NCBI GenBank assembly: GCA_004352715.1
Contig: SCFE01000025.1
Span: 1,954,710-2,018,709 of the forward strand
Reading direction: 5' to 3'
DNA length: 64,000 nucleotides
DNA from: Hofstenia miamia
Lineage: Eukaryota; Xenacoelomorpha; Acoela
Shown here: positions 1 through 12,514 of the stretch, one piece after another
Position numbering within the stretch: the first letter of the stretch is position 1
Layout of the letters: every line of letters begins with the position of its first letter
Position numbers and translations under genes: made by a program
The notes under the pieces: generated by a model
The model's input: only the letters and a program-made list of their open reading frames with translations
Told to the model about the DNA's origin: nothing
Database searches by the model: none

Positions 1-111
1 CATATACATGTAAATAACATACGAATTAAAAAAACCTCCAAAATATTAAAGCAACACAATACAGCAAAAGACCTCAATTTTCATTATTGCCCTTGGTTTT
101 GCGACCTCTGA

Positions 112-1778
112 ACAGGCGCGGATCTAGAAAATATCTAAGGAGGGGTATGAATTTTGAACTACCAGCTTCACCATACTTTCAAACAAAGGCATCAATACAG
201 TCACATAATACACAGAAATGTGCTATAAAATGTATGAAAAGGAATACATAACATAGGGCTTAAATATTTATAAGACAACGTTTTTTAAAAAAAATTTTAA
301 GGAAGCATTTTTTGAAATATCAGGAATGTAGTTGTTTCCATACAGCTTGCTGCCATAGGACAAGATAGATTATTTTGAATATTTTTAACTTGATTGAAGG
401 CTTTTATGCAGTGATGGTGACTAAAGCATATCATTTTCAGTAATTTTCACTTGATGAATTTACATGTGCATGTTATAATAAAATATTTTGTGCAAAATGG
501 CAACAATCAAATGTTTAAACATTCTATGCAACCCTTGTATTCACAATATAAAAAGTTAATCATTTCTAAGAATATATATTTGCAGCTAGCAATTATATTA
601 TGAAGTTTCCAACAATAAGCGTTTGAAGCTGAATTTACACAAGGATAAGCATAGCAATTCATTCTGTACGTAGAAAGAGGCGATATATTGTGGCAGTAAT
701 CCTGTTTGCTCATGCTTTTTGAATAAATCGAAATGTAATTCAGATAAACTTCTACTTGAGGGATAATTGAATTTTACCTTGAAAATATTTCTGTGAACAC
801 AGTTTACCTTTGTAAATTAGTAGCCTTTTTAATTGCTTGTTGAAGAGCATGAAGGTGTTTAGCAACAAATCGCTTTAAATCCCATAATGTGAAGTTCACA
901 TTGTGAACCACTGTTGTTGTGGATTCTCAAGTCTTCTGACTACTTTCTGCATAGTGCCTAAATGTATACTGTAATCAGATAGGGAGTTGAAAAATATTAA
1001 TAATCACATATAAATAATCACCATTTATGTGAATTTAAAAAGTAAATATAACTCTTGATAGGAAATCTTTAAGAGAGATCACAATCAGTAACACGTTCTG
1101 AACCTAGTAAACTTCTTTCTGCCTTTGCCATATGTGTTTTTTAGCATGGTTTGCTAGAAATATTGTCAGTGCAGTATTTTTGCTGTACATGTTTTTGCCT
1201 ATTTGAAGATCATGTTTTTGTGTTGAACTCAAACATACTAGAAGAGCACAGCTTTTTTTAAGTAAGGGCTTAAATTAGATTCCTTCTCGATTTGCAGTCT
1301 GATTAAGAAGGGAATTCACAAACTTTGTCGGTATTAATTGAATTTTATTGCATATCTTAGGGATTTTTTGATGTGTTATTTTTTCTGTACCTCCGAGATA
1401 CCAGGTGTGATCTCCGAATGATGTATGAAAGCATTGACTAACAAGCTTAAGTAGAATGTTATGTATGTTATCCTGGAAAACTTAAGTCTGTTAATTGGAT
1501 CAATGGACATCTCAATGTTATGCTATTAAGACGCGGATGATTAGATATCTAATAAATCAGTTTGCATAAAACAGATGCTTGCACCTAATGTATTAATTTG
1601 AATAGGAATTATCGAATTTTGATATTACTCACATTCTGGATAAGGGAATTCTTCCTTAAGGTATATAAGATGAAAGACTGCTCCTGAGTTCTCAGAAAAT
1701 AAAAAGTATGAAAAAAATTTATTTGTTTTTTGCATAGGGGAAAATCCATACCCCTATTTCCTCTTTGAATCTTTCACT
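112..1778. mobile_element. hAT-like non-autonomous element with 8-bp TSD
   Basis: The 8-mer ACCTCTGA stands at 104-111 and again at 1779-1786. The sequence between starts ACAGGCGCGGATCTAG, and its far end read on the other strand starts AGTGAAAGATTCAAAG. Both arms then carry AGGGGTATG(A/G)ATTTT. Eight-base target duplications and CAG-type ends containing GGATC are usual for hAT elements. I see no transposase inside. The ends are diverged, so this is an old copy. The superfamily is inferred from end structure only. Confidence 0.5.
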
Positions 1779-2074
1779 ACCTCTGACTCTGAGCACTGTA
1801 CTCCTCAATGGATTTGGTTGGTCTACTTACATAAATAGAAACAAGGAAGGCTCCCATGTGTCTTCAACCTTCTGATTACATGAATGTTTGCTAGAGAGAT
1901 CCTTATCTTTTTTTAGAATTCCATGCTTCAGGCTTTCAAATTCCATAATAGGCCTTGAGAAAATTGCTTGAAAATGTAGAACAAGTGATTTTTCCTCTTA
2001 GACTTACACTATCTGGCGTCAATTTTAAGGGACAGACCGGTTTTTTTCACATTTACAAACAATTTTCTCCAAGT

Positions 2075-2275
2075 CTATTACAATTTGAAGATCGGGAGGG
2101 ATGGGCAGGTCTATTGAAAGAACATGCTTTACTGCATGTTGAAAATTTCTGTTTCATTGAAAACTTTGATCTTTTGAAAACCATTGAAATTCTCTTCATA
2201 CCTAGTTTTCATGTATTTATGAGGTTTTGAGCACATGGAAGCAACAAAGAAATTTGAGTGTTTCTTGATGTGTAC
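2075..2275 (-). repeat. Dispersed repeat family R1, copy 1 (inverted)
   Basis: Read on the minus strand this segment matches 19205-19480 and more weakly 3495-3650. Shared landmarks in order are TTGTTGCTTCCATG, GAAATTTTCAACAT, AAAGCATGTTC and a stretch ending GATCTTCAAATTTG. The open frame at 1955-2230 (+) lies largely in this repeat and is not taken as a gene. The element class is unknown. Confidence 0.55.
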
Positions 2276-3494
2276 AAGGATTTACCAAATCCATTGAAGT
2301 CGCTGGGCACGCCTCGATAGGGCAAAGATAATTCGCGTATTAAGGGTGAAAAAAAATGCCACTCTCCTCTATCACTTGATGCTTTCAGACTGCGCATAGC
2401 AATAATAAGTTTAAAAAAATTCTATATCATGAAAATTTTTCAAAAATTCCGGGCAGCTTAATATTAAAGGGATATAGGTCAACAGCAATTCTGTCTTATT
2501 TCTTTGAAGAAAGCTGTGCATTCTCTTAATAATATAATGAGCAAAAATAGATGCATTGCCACTTTAATGTTCTTTCAGTCTTTGAAGGGAATCCTTTAAT
2601 TCCTTTTTTGCTTTAATTTAAATAATTTGGTAATGAATTGATTAAATAATTACCGGTTGTTTTCTTGACCTTTTGAGTTTCGGAAATTTAATAGAAGTTC
2701 TATTATAGGAAGTAGTTCTGTCTTCTCCTTAGATCATTTTAAAATATATTTGTAAATGGTGTTGGATAACCAAGCCTAAGTCATAAAAATTCAAGAGGGA
2801 ATATTTTCTTTATATTAGAATTTTCATCCCTATGATAAATTTCATTCATTTTTACGGTGCCTACTTTTATAAGAATCAGCCAAGCCCAATCTCTGAAATT
2901 GGTTTGAGGCTCTATTATCCAGCAATTTCAAATTTCAATTATAAAAATTGATCTTAGGAATTATTTAAATACAATTAAATAATTGCACCAAATTTCCTGA
3001 ATTTGCTGAGAATCTTATATGACTGGAAATTATGTTTTTCAAAAATACCTACTTTATCTAGAACAATAGAGGAAGTTTATTATTCTATACTTTCTCATAG
3101 TGTTGTTAATCCAAACTAACCTAAGTAATCTATGCAAGTTGATTTTTCATCGTAGTTCTTAACAATTCGTTACCAAAAAGTTTAATACATATTTTCTTAA
3201 ATTTCCTTGAAATTAAAAGCATATATTTTGTAAGTCATGAATATTAATTGTGCGCACCATTTTGCAAGCACTATATAAGAAGAGTTTTTCTAGATATAAT
3301 TTGGGGTCAATTGCTTCTTAATTCAATAGTAAAGACTTTATTTCAATTAGTTTAGCTATCTTCTACATTACGCCAAAACCTGCTTATATTTAAGCCTTCC
3401 AATTGACTGAACACGAAACAAAGATGAGGAATGAAATCATTAAATCTAGCGAATTTATGTACCAAGTGGGTATCCAGGTAACTAATCTACAGAA

Positions 3495-3650
3495 TGATGT
3501 TCTTTGTTGCTTCCATGTCCTCAAAACATTAGGTATAAAGGGAATTTAAATGTTTTTCAAACAGGGAAATTTTCCAGCTAATGTGCTTAAGTGGAAATGT
3601 TCAAAATTGCAATAAATCATGTTCCTTCAATAGACCTTATTTCTATATTA
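3495..3650 (+). repeat. Dispersed repeat family R1, copy 2
   Basis: It contains TTTGTTGCTTCCATGTCCTC, then a GGTATAAAGGGAATTT block, then TTGCAATAAATCATGTTCC and TCAATAGACCT, in the same order as the copies at 2075-2275 (inverted) and 19205-19480. It is more degenerate than the other two. Confidence 0.45.
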
Positions 3651-4512
3651 GTTACCCATTTTTTAGCTACTCAAAGAGAATCCATACTACATTCTAGAGT
3701 CATTTAAATTTTAAATGTTCCCATTAAATACAATGCAGTTGTACTTATTGACTAGCTGTTTTGGATGTAATGTGATTTATTACCAAATCACATTTATTTT
3801 AATTTTAATTAGCTGTCTGTTGTAATCTTGTAGTCTGTTTACAAAAGAATGATTTAATCGCTACAATACCATGCAGTTCATGGGATTCGGATTAAGGAAG
3901 TGACAGTCACGTTTTTGGAATTAATTGTTCTGCATTGACAGTTTCAGTATTAATTCGACAGGTACGTGAAATAGGTTATTAAACATGAAATCCCAAAAAT
4001 TACGTTTGTTCAAGAATTGAAAGCTTTTTATAGATTCATTTAGTAGATGTTTATCATAATTCATTATCTACTATTTATTTTTGAAGATTTTCTTAAACTA
4101 GGGTCAGTAAAGACTATATCCACCTACAATTTATTTCATTAAATTTACTTATCAGAATCGCAACCATTGACTATATGTTACATCGTAACCAAAATCGAAT
4201 TTATCATTAAAATGTAAAAGTTATAAATGAAGCCTGGCAAAATAATAATTATTATATTTGATTTAAAGTGAAATTTTAATATTATTCAAAAGTTGTAAAC
4301 AACATGTCAGCAACAATTTGTTTAGCCCTAAAGCGGTCTTAAGGCGCTATTGACTCATAAGAAATTGCTACTTTCAATGTTAAGGAATAGGATTTTTTCA
4401 CATATGTTATAGCATATATTTTTTCATTGTATGTTTATTTGAAAATGTTATTGTTCACGTTTTTCCTTGGCACTTTTTAATCAATTGTCAAATATTTATT
4501 AAAATTGTAGAA

Positions 4513-4517
<5 letters not shown>

Positions 4518-4560
<43 letters not shown>

Positions 4561-4666
4561 NNNNNNNNNNNNNNNNNNNNNNNNNNNNNNNNNNNNNNNN
4601 NNNNNNNNNNNNNNNNNNNNNNNNNNNNNNNNNNNNNNNNNNNNNNNNNNNNNNNNNNNNNNNNNN

Positions 4667-4700
<34 letters not shown>
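4518..4700. repeat. (TA)n / (ATGT)n microsatellite containing a 106-base gap
   Basis: (AT)n from 4518 turns into ATGT repeats, then N from 4561 to 4666, then (AT)n and ATGT again. The true length is unknown. Confidence 0.9.
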
Positions 4701-4977
4701 GTATGTATGTATGACCAAAATTTATAATTGAATATGTTCATAATTTTTTGTGAATATATGGTAATTAATTAAAACCAAAAAATATTTCATCATTAAACTT
4801 TTTACATTTTATATTGTGTAAACAATTTAGACTTAACCCTAACTCTATGCTCTAAGCCTAGCTTTCAATACATCTTAGTGAAAGCAAAAGATCACATTGA
4901 TGATATATATATAACACTAAATTGACTTTGTCGACAAAGAGAATGAGAAAATTTTTGATAAGCGTGACAACACATAC

Positions 4978-5433
4978 CTTTGCATTAGTATCAGATTAGT
5001 ACGAAAATTGAAAAACGTTTGTATGACAATTTTTGCCACAGTGTGACAATCAAAAAGTTCACTTAGCCCAATTTCTACTAGTGTTACTTTTTCGTAGCAA
5101 ACCAAATTGACCGCTTTTTGAACAATTTTATCGAAGCCTGCTAAGAAATATTGAAAACGTTTTGCATGGACAGATTCATGGGGTTGTGCCCGCTCATGTA
5201 GTGATGAAGATTTGTGGTAAAAAATAGTATCTTCGTTAGTTCTTGAGTTACAAGCATTTAAGAAAAAACCTATGAAAAAATCATGACAGATATTGAAAAA
5301 TCTCAGAAAAATTAGAGTGGAAGAGGAATTTGGGTTAGAATTTACAAGATATTTATCCATACTAAAAGTAAGATCCACAGTTTTACCCACACAATTTATA
5401 TTGAATTCAAACAAATACACAATGCATCCATAC
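4978..5433 (-). CDS. Internal coding exon of an unidentified gene
   Basis: A minus-strand frame stays open for about 150 codons in sequence where random frames rarely pass 80. Both edges carry good splice signals. Upstream is a pyrimidine-rich stretch ending TTAAAGATTAG directly before 5433, and at the other end CAAAG is followed by GTATGT at 4977. The exon is 456 nt. It starts on a third codon position and leaves two bases over, so it is an internal phase 2-2 exon. The peptide is mixed hydrophobic and charged, with SSSLHERAQPHESVHAKRF mid-exon and FDKIVQKAVNLVCYEK after it. There is no signal peptide, and I see no zinc-binding or catalytic motif that I know. I do not recognise the family. 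Partner exons should lie above 5433 and below 4978 on the minus strand. I have not located them with confidence. Confidence 0.5.
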
Positions 5434-7200
5434 CTAATCTTTAAAAAGTAAGCATAATTTTTCAGAAAAATTCATTATTTTTTTTATTAGACCTCGTTTT
5501 ACTGCATTTTTTTCGAGAAAAGCTTTCCCAGGAGGTACCAAGTAATTATATTTTCTACCTCATAATTGCCCTTTTTCCCAAGCCGCGCTCAACTTCAACT
5601 TATGAGTTGAATCTTTGTTTAAGTTGCATTAACTAAGCATCTAAAAATAAAGCATTTAAATTTATTAATTTTTCACGTATAATTTGCATTGAAGTTTTTT
5701 TTTCGTTTTGAAACTTTGCTTAGTTGCATTTATATTGAAACTTAACCCTTTCCTAAAGCAGTTTCTGAGCACATATTCTTGTTAACTTTTTAAAGATTGG
5801 TATTGATTTAATTTTATGCACCCCAAAAATAGCAAATAAAGCAATATGCAATATATTCGAAATGATTTTATCCTATGTAAAGCACCTTACTAAATTTAAG
5901 GATATTTCACTATAGCTGCACCCATGCGATAACATTCTTCGAAAAATTTTGTTAGCCTTATTGCAAAATTTTGTTTAAGAATGCTTCAAATCGGAACAGA
6001 TGCAATAATTTCACTAAATTTGGTCCGAATTCTACAAATTTTCAGATAAGTAATGTTGATTACAAACGAGGCAAACGTTGGCCACTTTACAAATCAATTG
6101 TTTTACATAGAATTACAACTCTTAAATTGATTTGTTGTATTAAAAATATGACAACAGCTTCTTCAATAGGAGTTATAAGCAAAATAAAAAAAATTCTTAG
6201 TTTCTCTCATCTTAGTTGGTAATATTGTTGTTTGTATAAATGCACTCTTTGTGAATTTTGGATTAATTCCATAAAAGCTAAAATTTGCAATGAGTTGATT
6301 AACTTAGAATTTTAAACCACTACACTGAAAAAATGGCCTTCATTTCGAATCGTCATGTTCCTTTAATTATCTACTATCCTGTACGTTTGAAATTGACTTA
6401 ATGAAACTTATAATCAATGAAAAGTTTGGAGTATGGATTATTTGAAGGTTAATGATGCTTTAAGGTTTGAATATCTATTGATAAAATAAATGAGAACATA
6501 CCGCTATGTTTGTAATTCTTATTCTTTCCTTATTTGCCAAGAATGATGCTGTTTGTTGAAATAGCAAATATTGGGAATCTGTAGAAGCGTCTTAATTTAG
6601 GTCAAAGTTTTTTAGATTTTCATAATAGAAAATATGAAGCACTAATATACTTATTATTATTTTTTATTGATCGATTACTTTCTCCAACTCGATGTTTGCG
6701 ATACAATAAGATTAGGAAAGTTGCCGAGTTCAATAAGTTTGAGGGCATTCTTTGCTACTCTAGAATGCTATACCTATCATTTCCTCATCTACAGAGGGCT
6801 GCAAGCCGATTGGTGGTTTGACCAAGCCCATTATCTGGTCACACTCCTTGATATTTTTTTGGTTTGGTTAATTTACGGAAGCAGTAAAAGTACATACAAC
6901 AATTTATAAATGGGTTGAGACAATATGGGTCATGATTGGGTCATTAACAGACATTTATGCATGTTAGTTTGCAGGAGAGTTTTTTGAGATTTCTATACAA
7001 AATTACAAACCATAATGTGTGCTCTTAAGTGTTGACGTAAATGTAAATTGCTAGGGTTGCAGTGAATTTGATGGAGCTCAGAATAATAAATGTCAGAAGC
7101 ATCAATCATTTTTTCAACCACAATCTCGAACTATTATCCTACTAGTCACAATGCAATTCTTAGATTTGACAAAGTGTTGACAATATCTTGGTTTTTAAAT

Positions 7201-7432
7201 TTATGAGCATTTGCATCCTTGCAAACTCATTTTGACAATATTCGCATGTGTCAACAATTTCTTCTCAGATTTCGATTGAATCTGTAAATGGGCCAGGATA
7301 TGTTGATATAAGCAAGTTGTATTGAATCTTAATGTGCTTGACCCATCCCAACGTGTGTCAAAATGTGATCCAAGAATGACAACTTCTAAAAATTTTTGCT
7401 CCGTGACATTTATATATAAACACGTTTGCAAA
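7201..7432 (-). CDS. Possible exon, unidentified
   Basis: On the minus strand a pyrimidine-rich acceptor (TTTTTAATTTTAG) directly precedes 7432, and the following frame is open for 76 codons to a TAA at 7201. The peptide begins QTCLYINVTEQKFLEVV and contains LGSHFDTRWDGSSTLRF. The acceptor leaves the frame at the same phase as the well-supported exon at 4978-5433 on the same strand, so both could belong to one gene. I find no strong donor of the needed phase, so it could instead be a terminal exon or chance. Confidence 0.22.
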
Positions 7433-8161
7433 CTAAAATTAAAAATACAAAAATAGTAGCAAGTAATAAATGCTTATTTACTGAAATCTAAAAAAATTGT
7501 ATAAATCCCTGCATGATATGTTTTGCTAAGAAAATCATAACCCACACTACTGTGAAGTATTGAAGTATTTTATGTTATGTTGTTATTCAACAAAACCCAT
7601 TTGCAAACCCGATTCGAATGCTTTTGAACATGCTACAGATTCTTAAACCATGCAAACATTTTACAAATTGAATAAAACATCAAATAATATTGACAAAAGA
7701 AAATTTCTATTCTTCAATAAACAAAGGTGTGTACAATTAAATTTTGTTTTCAGAATATCTTTGAAAGGTGGCTTAAACTAGAATTATAAATTTCCATAAT
7801 CATTTCAAATTTCTTAGAAAGATTGTTAATTAGTTGGACATTTTAACAGAACAAATGACAATATGTCACGCATATTGTGATCCATTGTAATCCATTATTT
7901 CAATTTGTGGTCGTTTTAACAATTTTATCAACACTTTGAATAATCATTAAGGAAATTGTGAAAGCATGGAAATTTTACAAACAAAGAGGGGACATTATTT
8001 CTCACGGCGTGCGGCATGAAGGTAATTAAAGAAGTGTTTGTATATTTATGACAAAGCTTTAATGATTGTGAGAATTGTATCATTTTATCGGTTGCTTGTA
8101 TTAGACATTTATTCATTTATTTAAAATTTGCTCAATTGGTCATATGATATACAGTATGTTA

Positions 8162-8340
8162 GCCCGGGTATACTGGTAGAACGCGAATGCGTCATTTCAT
8201 GCAGAAATGGGTTTCAGTTTTATAACTTATCCTACGTTTGGCAGCCTACACTTATTAAGCAGGAACGAGGTAGGTAATGTATTTTTTACAACTGTCTCAT
8301 TTTTAATAACTACCATTGTAAATAAAGTCGCCTTATCTTA
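8162..8340 (+). mobile_element. Possible degenerate tRNA-derived SINE
   Basis: The head resembles a worn tRNA: GCCCGGGTATACTGGTAGAA is followed about 30 bases later by GGGTTTCAGTTT, roughly where pol III A and B boxes would sit. A tRNA-unrelated body follows, ending near ATTGTAAATAAAGTCGCC. No second copy in this window supports it, so this rests on pattern alone. Confidence 0.25.
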
Positions 8341-10308
8341 GTATTTCAAACTTCTTTTGATTTAGAGCCATAGTATATGACTCATACAAAATTGCAAACG
8401 GTAACATTCCTGGTTGCTTTTCATCCTGGTTCGTTTTCATCTAAATAGGTAAAATAAGTCTGACCTTTTCATAATAAATAATAGAGGAAATAAAAGGAAC
8501 CTTTTTATGCTAGCATATAGTGTATATAGTTATAAATTAAAATATAAAAATATGTTCTGAAATGAAAATAACCTTAAATAAATTGATCCATAAAGAGGTT
8601 ACAGTAGAATATTTGCTTTTAGTAATACTTTAGTGATAATTAATTGTAATTGTCCACAATTGCAAATATTTCTGAAAGCTTGACTGTTTACTCATGGAAT
8701 AAACTTAAAATTTATTCGCGATGTAATTTTGACGGTAAATCGAAAAGGAGATCTCTAATTTCCTAATATGCACTGGTCTTAATTGAAATTAATGTTTGTT
8801 ACTAAAATTCAGAATGAAGTGGACGTATATTCTATGAATATAGTACTTTGTATTAAATAAGTAATAGTTACTAAAAACTTTTAAACCTTAATGAAACAGT
8901 AAATTACATATTCTTAATTTTGATCTGTGCACAAATTAACCGTTTCCCATGCTCAATATTGATTTTTTGAAGTTTTAGCCTGAACTATTTCTGGCATGCA
9001 GATAACAGTTTAGTAAATATTTTCCATTAAAATGTTAATATTGGATATAATGTTTGTTTATATATCTGTTCAACTGCTGTAAATTTATTTGCCTTTTTGA
9101 TTATTAGAGACTTTCGGGCCTCAATGTTTGAAGTATTGGACAGATCTGTCAAAATATTGCCTCGTGTTAACCAACTTCAAAGTAATGAATAAGATTAAAA
9201 TTTCAAGCCATTAGTATGACTTAAAAGAGAAATTTATTGAAACATTTAAAAATAAGGTATGAATATTCCATGCCTATTGTGACTTGAATGTTTGGATTAG
9301 AACTATAATGTTGCGAGCAGATTACCTGGTCAAATGGATTTTTTAAATATTGAAGGCTTAAAACTACGTCTTCTCAGCTTGTATTGGAACTTTTTGATTG
9401 CTGTTAAGCGGCCATGTACATGGTCCCTTGTTTGTTTTTGCAAAACTTTTATTTTCATTAAGGATGAATATAACGTGTTTTATTAGTGCTTTATTATACA
9501 TTTGTATAGTATAAATCTAACTGTTGATTATTAAAATATTAATGTGGCACCATTGAAGTAATGATATTATATTCCACATATAATATTGATTTAAAAAAGA
9601 CCATCAAAAGGAACATCAGCTTAGCATAAAAGTTTTTGGGTGGAGTCAACTCAACAGGAATTGAATTGTATTATTTACTAATATAAGTAATACTTGGGTG
9701 AAACCGGATGGGAAATTCCTCTTTAGCTGATTCCATATTTCCCACAATGAAAAACTCCATAATCATGTTGTTCGCGTTAATAGGTTTCGCCATTTTTTTC
9801 AGGGATTTCCTTCTTACACATCAAGTACGAACAAATTCTACACAATTAACTTTTCTCTTGAGGAAATGTGTCTTATATTTGATTGTGATTTTTCTAGAGT
9901 AAATCTTAAAAACAATACGCAATTGATGAGCAATTAAATTTCAAAAAATTAATTGTCTTCACCTGTATTTTATAAAAATGAATTATTAACAGTTTCAATT
10001 TTTCGAAATCAATTTATCTTGCACTAAATTATTCGATGTTGAAATGGTATAATTTGTGTTTATAAAATATGCAGGAAATGCTGAGGTTTTCCTTTACTAT
10101 TCTAGGTAGCGAATATAAAATGCACTTTCATATGATTAAATTTATTTCTTACGTTCTCTTTTTATAAAAATAATATTAATTAATAAAAAAATTATCTAGG
10201 CGTCACCAAACTACAGTTATTGATAATTAATGTAAGTCCACTCATTAAATTTTTTTGCTACAATTCAAATATATACCTTTATATAATCAAAATTTTAAGA
10301 ATTGATCC

Positions 10309-10334
10309 TATATATATATATATATATATATATA
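10309..10334. repeat. (TA)n microsatellite
   Basis: Uninterrupted TA dinucleotides, about 13 units. Confidence 0.9.
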
Positions 10335-11555
10335 GATATTGCTTAATTGTATGTTTCACATATGTGTATTGAATTATTTAAAGTATTATATTACAGGATG
10401 TCAAAAAACTTATAAATTTACCTTCGAATTTAAACAATTAATTGAAAGAAAATTAAAAAATTTAGTATTTTGAGCCAACTGCATGCATTTCAGCTCTAGT
10501 ATGTACTGCAAATACGAATCATAATTTTATGATGTTTACTAAACTTTAATTGGATTGTTTTCTATTAATATTACTTCTATAGTAGATCGTGTGCTGTACG
10601 TAGGGTGATATGATGCTACAAAATCAGAGGGTGTTGCATTAAGCTATTTTTGATAATATGAACTTTTTTCCGGTAAAATCTTTGCAAATTTAGCACCAAT
10701 AGGCCACGATTAAAAAATTTATATATTCTTTAATGAATTTTAAGCTACATACATAATGCATAATCTCTTTTATTTTTACAGCTGTCTATGTTAGCTATTT
10801 TTAATGATCTTTACAATTTTATTAATTTCAGTTGATTAAATTGGTTTTACTTGAGAATATAATATTAACTAAATATTAATTTTAACATTATGCTGCCGAG
10901 AAATTCTTGAAAAAAACTCAAACAGACATCCCCATATACAAGCGATTATTTCTGATTTTGTGGCCCATTTTTGTTACTGTGAATTTTCCAAACGTTTTCA
11001 GGTGCAAAAAATTGATGACATAAATTATAATGAACATACATTCATAACAGTTGTGGTTCTATTCGTAGTGATGATGCAGCAGAAAAATGCGCTTATCAAA
11101 TTCTTAACATTAATATTTAACCGTAGAAATGGAAAATCTTTTTTCAAAAAGCATAGGCTTAGCATTTGAAAAGTCCTAAACAATTTGAGAATCTATTTTT
11201 TAAATCAACAGGGATGACGAGATATGCCACAATTTTAAATGGATTCTTATGTTACAGTATACATCATCTACGATAGAATTTACTCGAGTTGTGAAAAAAT
11301 ATCTGAAAAATTCAATGTTTTGAAAATTTTTTATAAATATCTCCCTAATTTTTTCAACCAACCTTGCTTCTCGTTTTGGTGTTATAAACATTTTGGACAA
11401 ATTCAGCTCACTGTGGTGTACGCATTGATTTTCAAAAAATATTAAAACTAATGAGATAACCTGTATTTTAGTGATTCGCGTAGCTTTTGGTCACACCATT
11501 GATCACGATTGATATTTCCCCCGTTAGAATTGCCTGCGTACGCCTTTGATCCGGT

Positions 11556-11979
11556 TATATATATATATATATATATATATANNNNNNNNNNNNNNNNNNN
11601 NNNNNNNNNNNNNNNNNNNNNNNNNNNNNNNNNNNNNNNNNNNNNNNNNNNNNNNNNNNNNNNNNNNNNNNNNNNNNNNNNNNNNNNNNNNNNNNNNNNN
11701 NNNNNNNNNNNNNNNNNNNNNNNNNNNNNNNNNNNNNNNNNNNNNNNNNNNNNNNNNNNNNNNNNNNNNNNNNNNNNNNNNNNNNNNNNNNNNNNNNNNN
11801 NNNNNNNNNNNNNNNNNNNNNNNNNNNNNNNNNNNNNNNNNNNNNNNNNNNNNNNNNNNNNNNNNNNNNNNNNNNNNNNNNNNNNNNNNNNNNNNNNNNN
11901 NNNNNNNNNNNNNNNNNNNNNNNNNNNNNNNNNNNNNNNNNNNNNNNNNNNNNNNNNNNNNNNNNNNNNNNNNNNNNNN
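11556..11979. repeat. (TA)n tract and 398-base assembly gap
   Basis: TA repeats from 11556 to 11581 run into N from 11582 to 11979. Beyond the gap the sequence resumes inside transposase-like coding, so the gap hides the middle of a mariner-like element or a junction between two elements. Confidence 0.9.
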
Positions 11980-12144
11980 TCCCTTGTTTTTGCTACTAAT
12001 TCGTCTAATCTGTCTCTCTCCAGGAACAGATTCTTCGCCACAAGCAAGAATTAGAAATCTGTGGATATCCGCAGCACTGAAGTCATTCTTTGTTAGAACA
12101 GAAGTGAAAAAATTTACTAGTTCTGGTTTAATTCGGTCAGCCAT
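11980..12144 (-). pseudogene. Transposase N-terminal fragment (Tc1/mariner type)
   Basis: From a likely start at 12144 the frame reads MADRIKPELVNFF, then KNDFSAADIHRFLI and VPGERQIRRIS, a short helix-turn-helix-like N-terminus of the kind seen in mariner-family transposases. It ends at the assembly gap after about 55 residues, so no catalytic Asp is visible. The terminus with AGGGTGACTC just upstream supports the assignment. Confidence 0.45.
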
Positions 12145-12328
12145 TGTCACAGTAATCAAGTTGTATAAATTATGTATCAAATTACAAGTCAGACTATTAT
12201 GAAGTGTCCTGTTTACCTAAATACCGATCATAGATATAAATACCTAAATATGAAGATCATAGATATGAAATACCAGCAATATCAACTACGTAGAACTCTG
12301 ATCACCAAACGGACATTTTTTTTGAGTC

Positions 12329-12333
<5 letters not shown>
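11980..12333 (-). mobile_element. Mariner-like element, 5' part only
   Basis: Read on the minus strand, the terminus begins AGGGTGACTCAAAAAAAATG (12333 downward), abutting (TA)n as expected for a TA-targeting element. About 190 bases further in, the transposase start codon appears. The rest runs into the assembly gap and the other terminus is not visible. Confidence 0.55.

Positions 12334-12358
<25 letters not shown>
12334..12358. repeat. (TA)n microsatellite at a transposon end
   Basis: TA repeats begin immediately outside the mariner-like terminus at 12333. Confidence 0.85.
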
Positions 12359-12364
<6 letters not shown>

Positions 12365-12514
12365 GGTATGTATATCTATATATAATAATTCATGTGACAC
12401 CGAACGGTTTGAAATTTGAATAGCTTATTTAACTTTGAATAACAAGTAATATCAAGTAACACTAATGAGACAACCTGCTATACTCGTGAATCAGTAATTT
12501 CAAATGAAGATGAA

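Larger units (their letters stand above)
1787..4977. other. Non-coding stretch with dispersed repeats and a gap
   Basis: Apart from dispersed-repeat copies at 2075-2275 and 3495-3650 and the gapped (TA)n tract at 4518-4700, I see no gene. Open frames are short and show no family similarity or coupled splice sites. Around 4831-4862 there is a brief CCCTAA-like patch. Confidence 0.4.
5434..11555. other. Mostly featureless AT-rich stretch
   Basis: Only a possible exon (7201-7432), a SINE-like segment (8162-8340) and a (TA)n tract (10309-10334) stand out. Several 60-80 codon open frames exist (for example 6667-6909 and 9708-9902), but without splice signals or family similarity that I can recognise. 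Confidence 0.35.

Noticed and set aside
1955-2230. 91-codon open frame (+)
   Set aside because: It largely overlaps dispersed repeat R1 and has no recognisable domain.
4831-4862. CCCTAA-like patch
   Set aside because: Too short and irregular to call telomeric.
6667-6909. 80-codon open frame with a Trp-rich hydrophobic end
   Set aside because: No splice signals, family similarity or partner exons seen; length is within chance range.
11448-11555. Short sequence left of the gap (AAAGGCGTACGCAGG on the minus strand) as a hAT MITE end
   Set aside because: Resembles GGCGTAC-type MITE ends, but no second end or duplication is visible before the gap.
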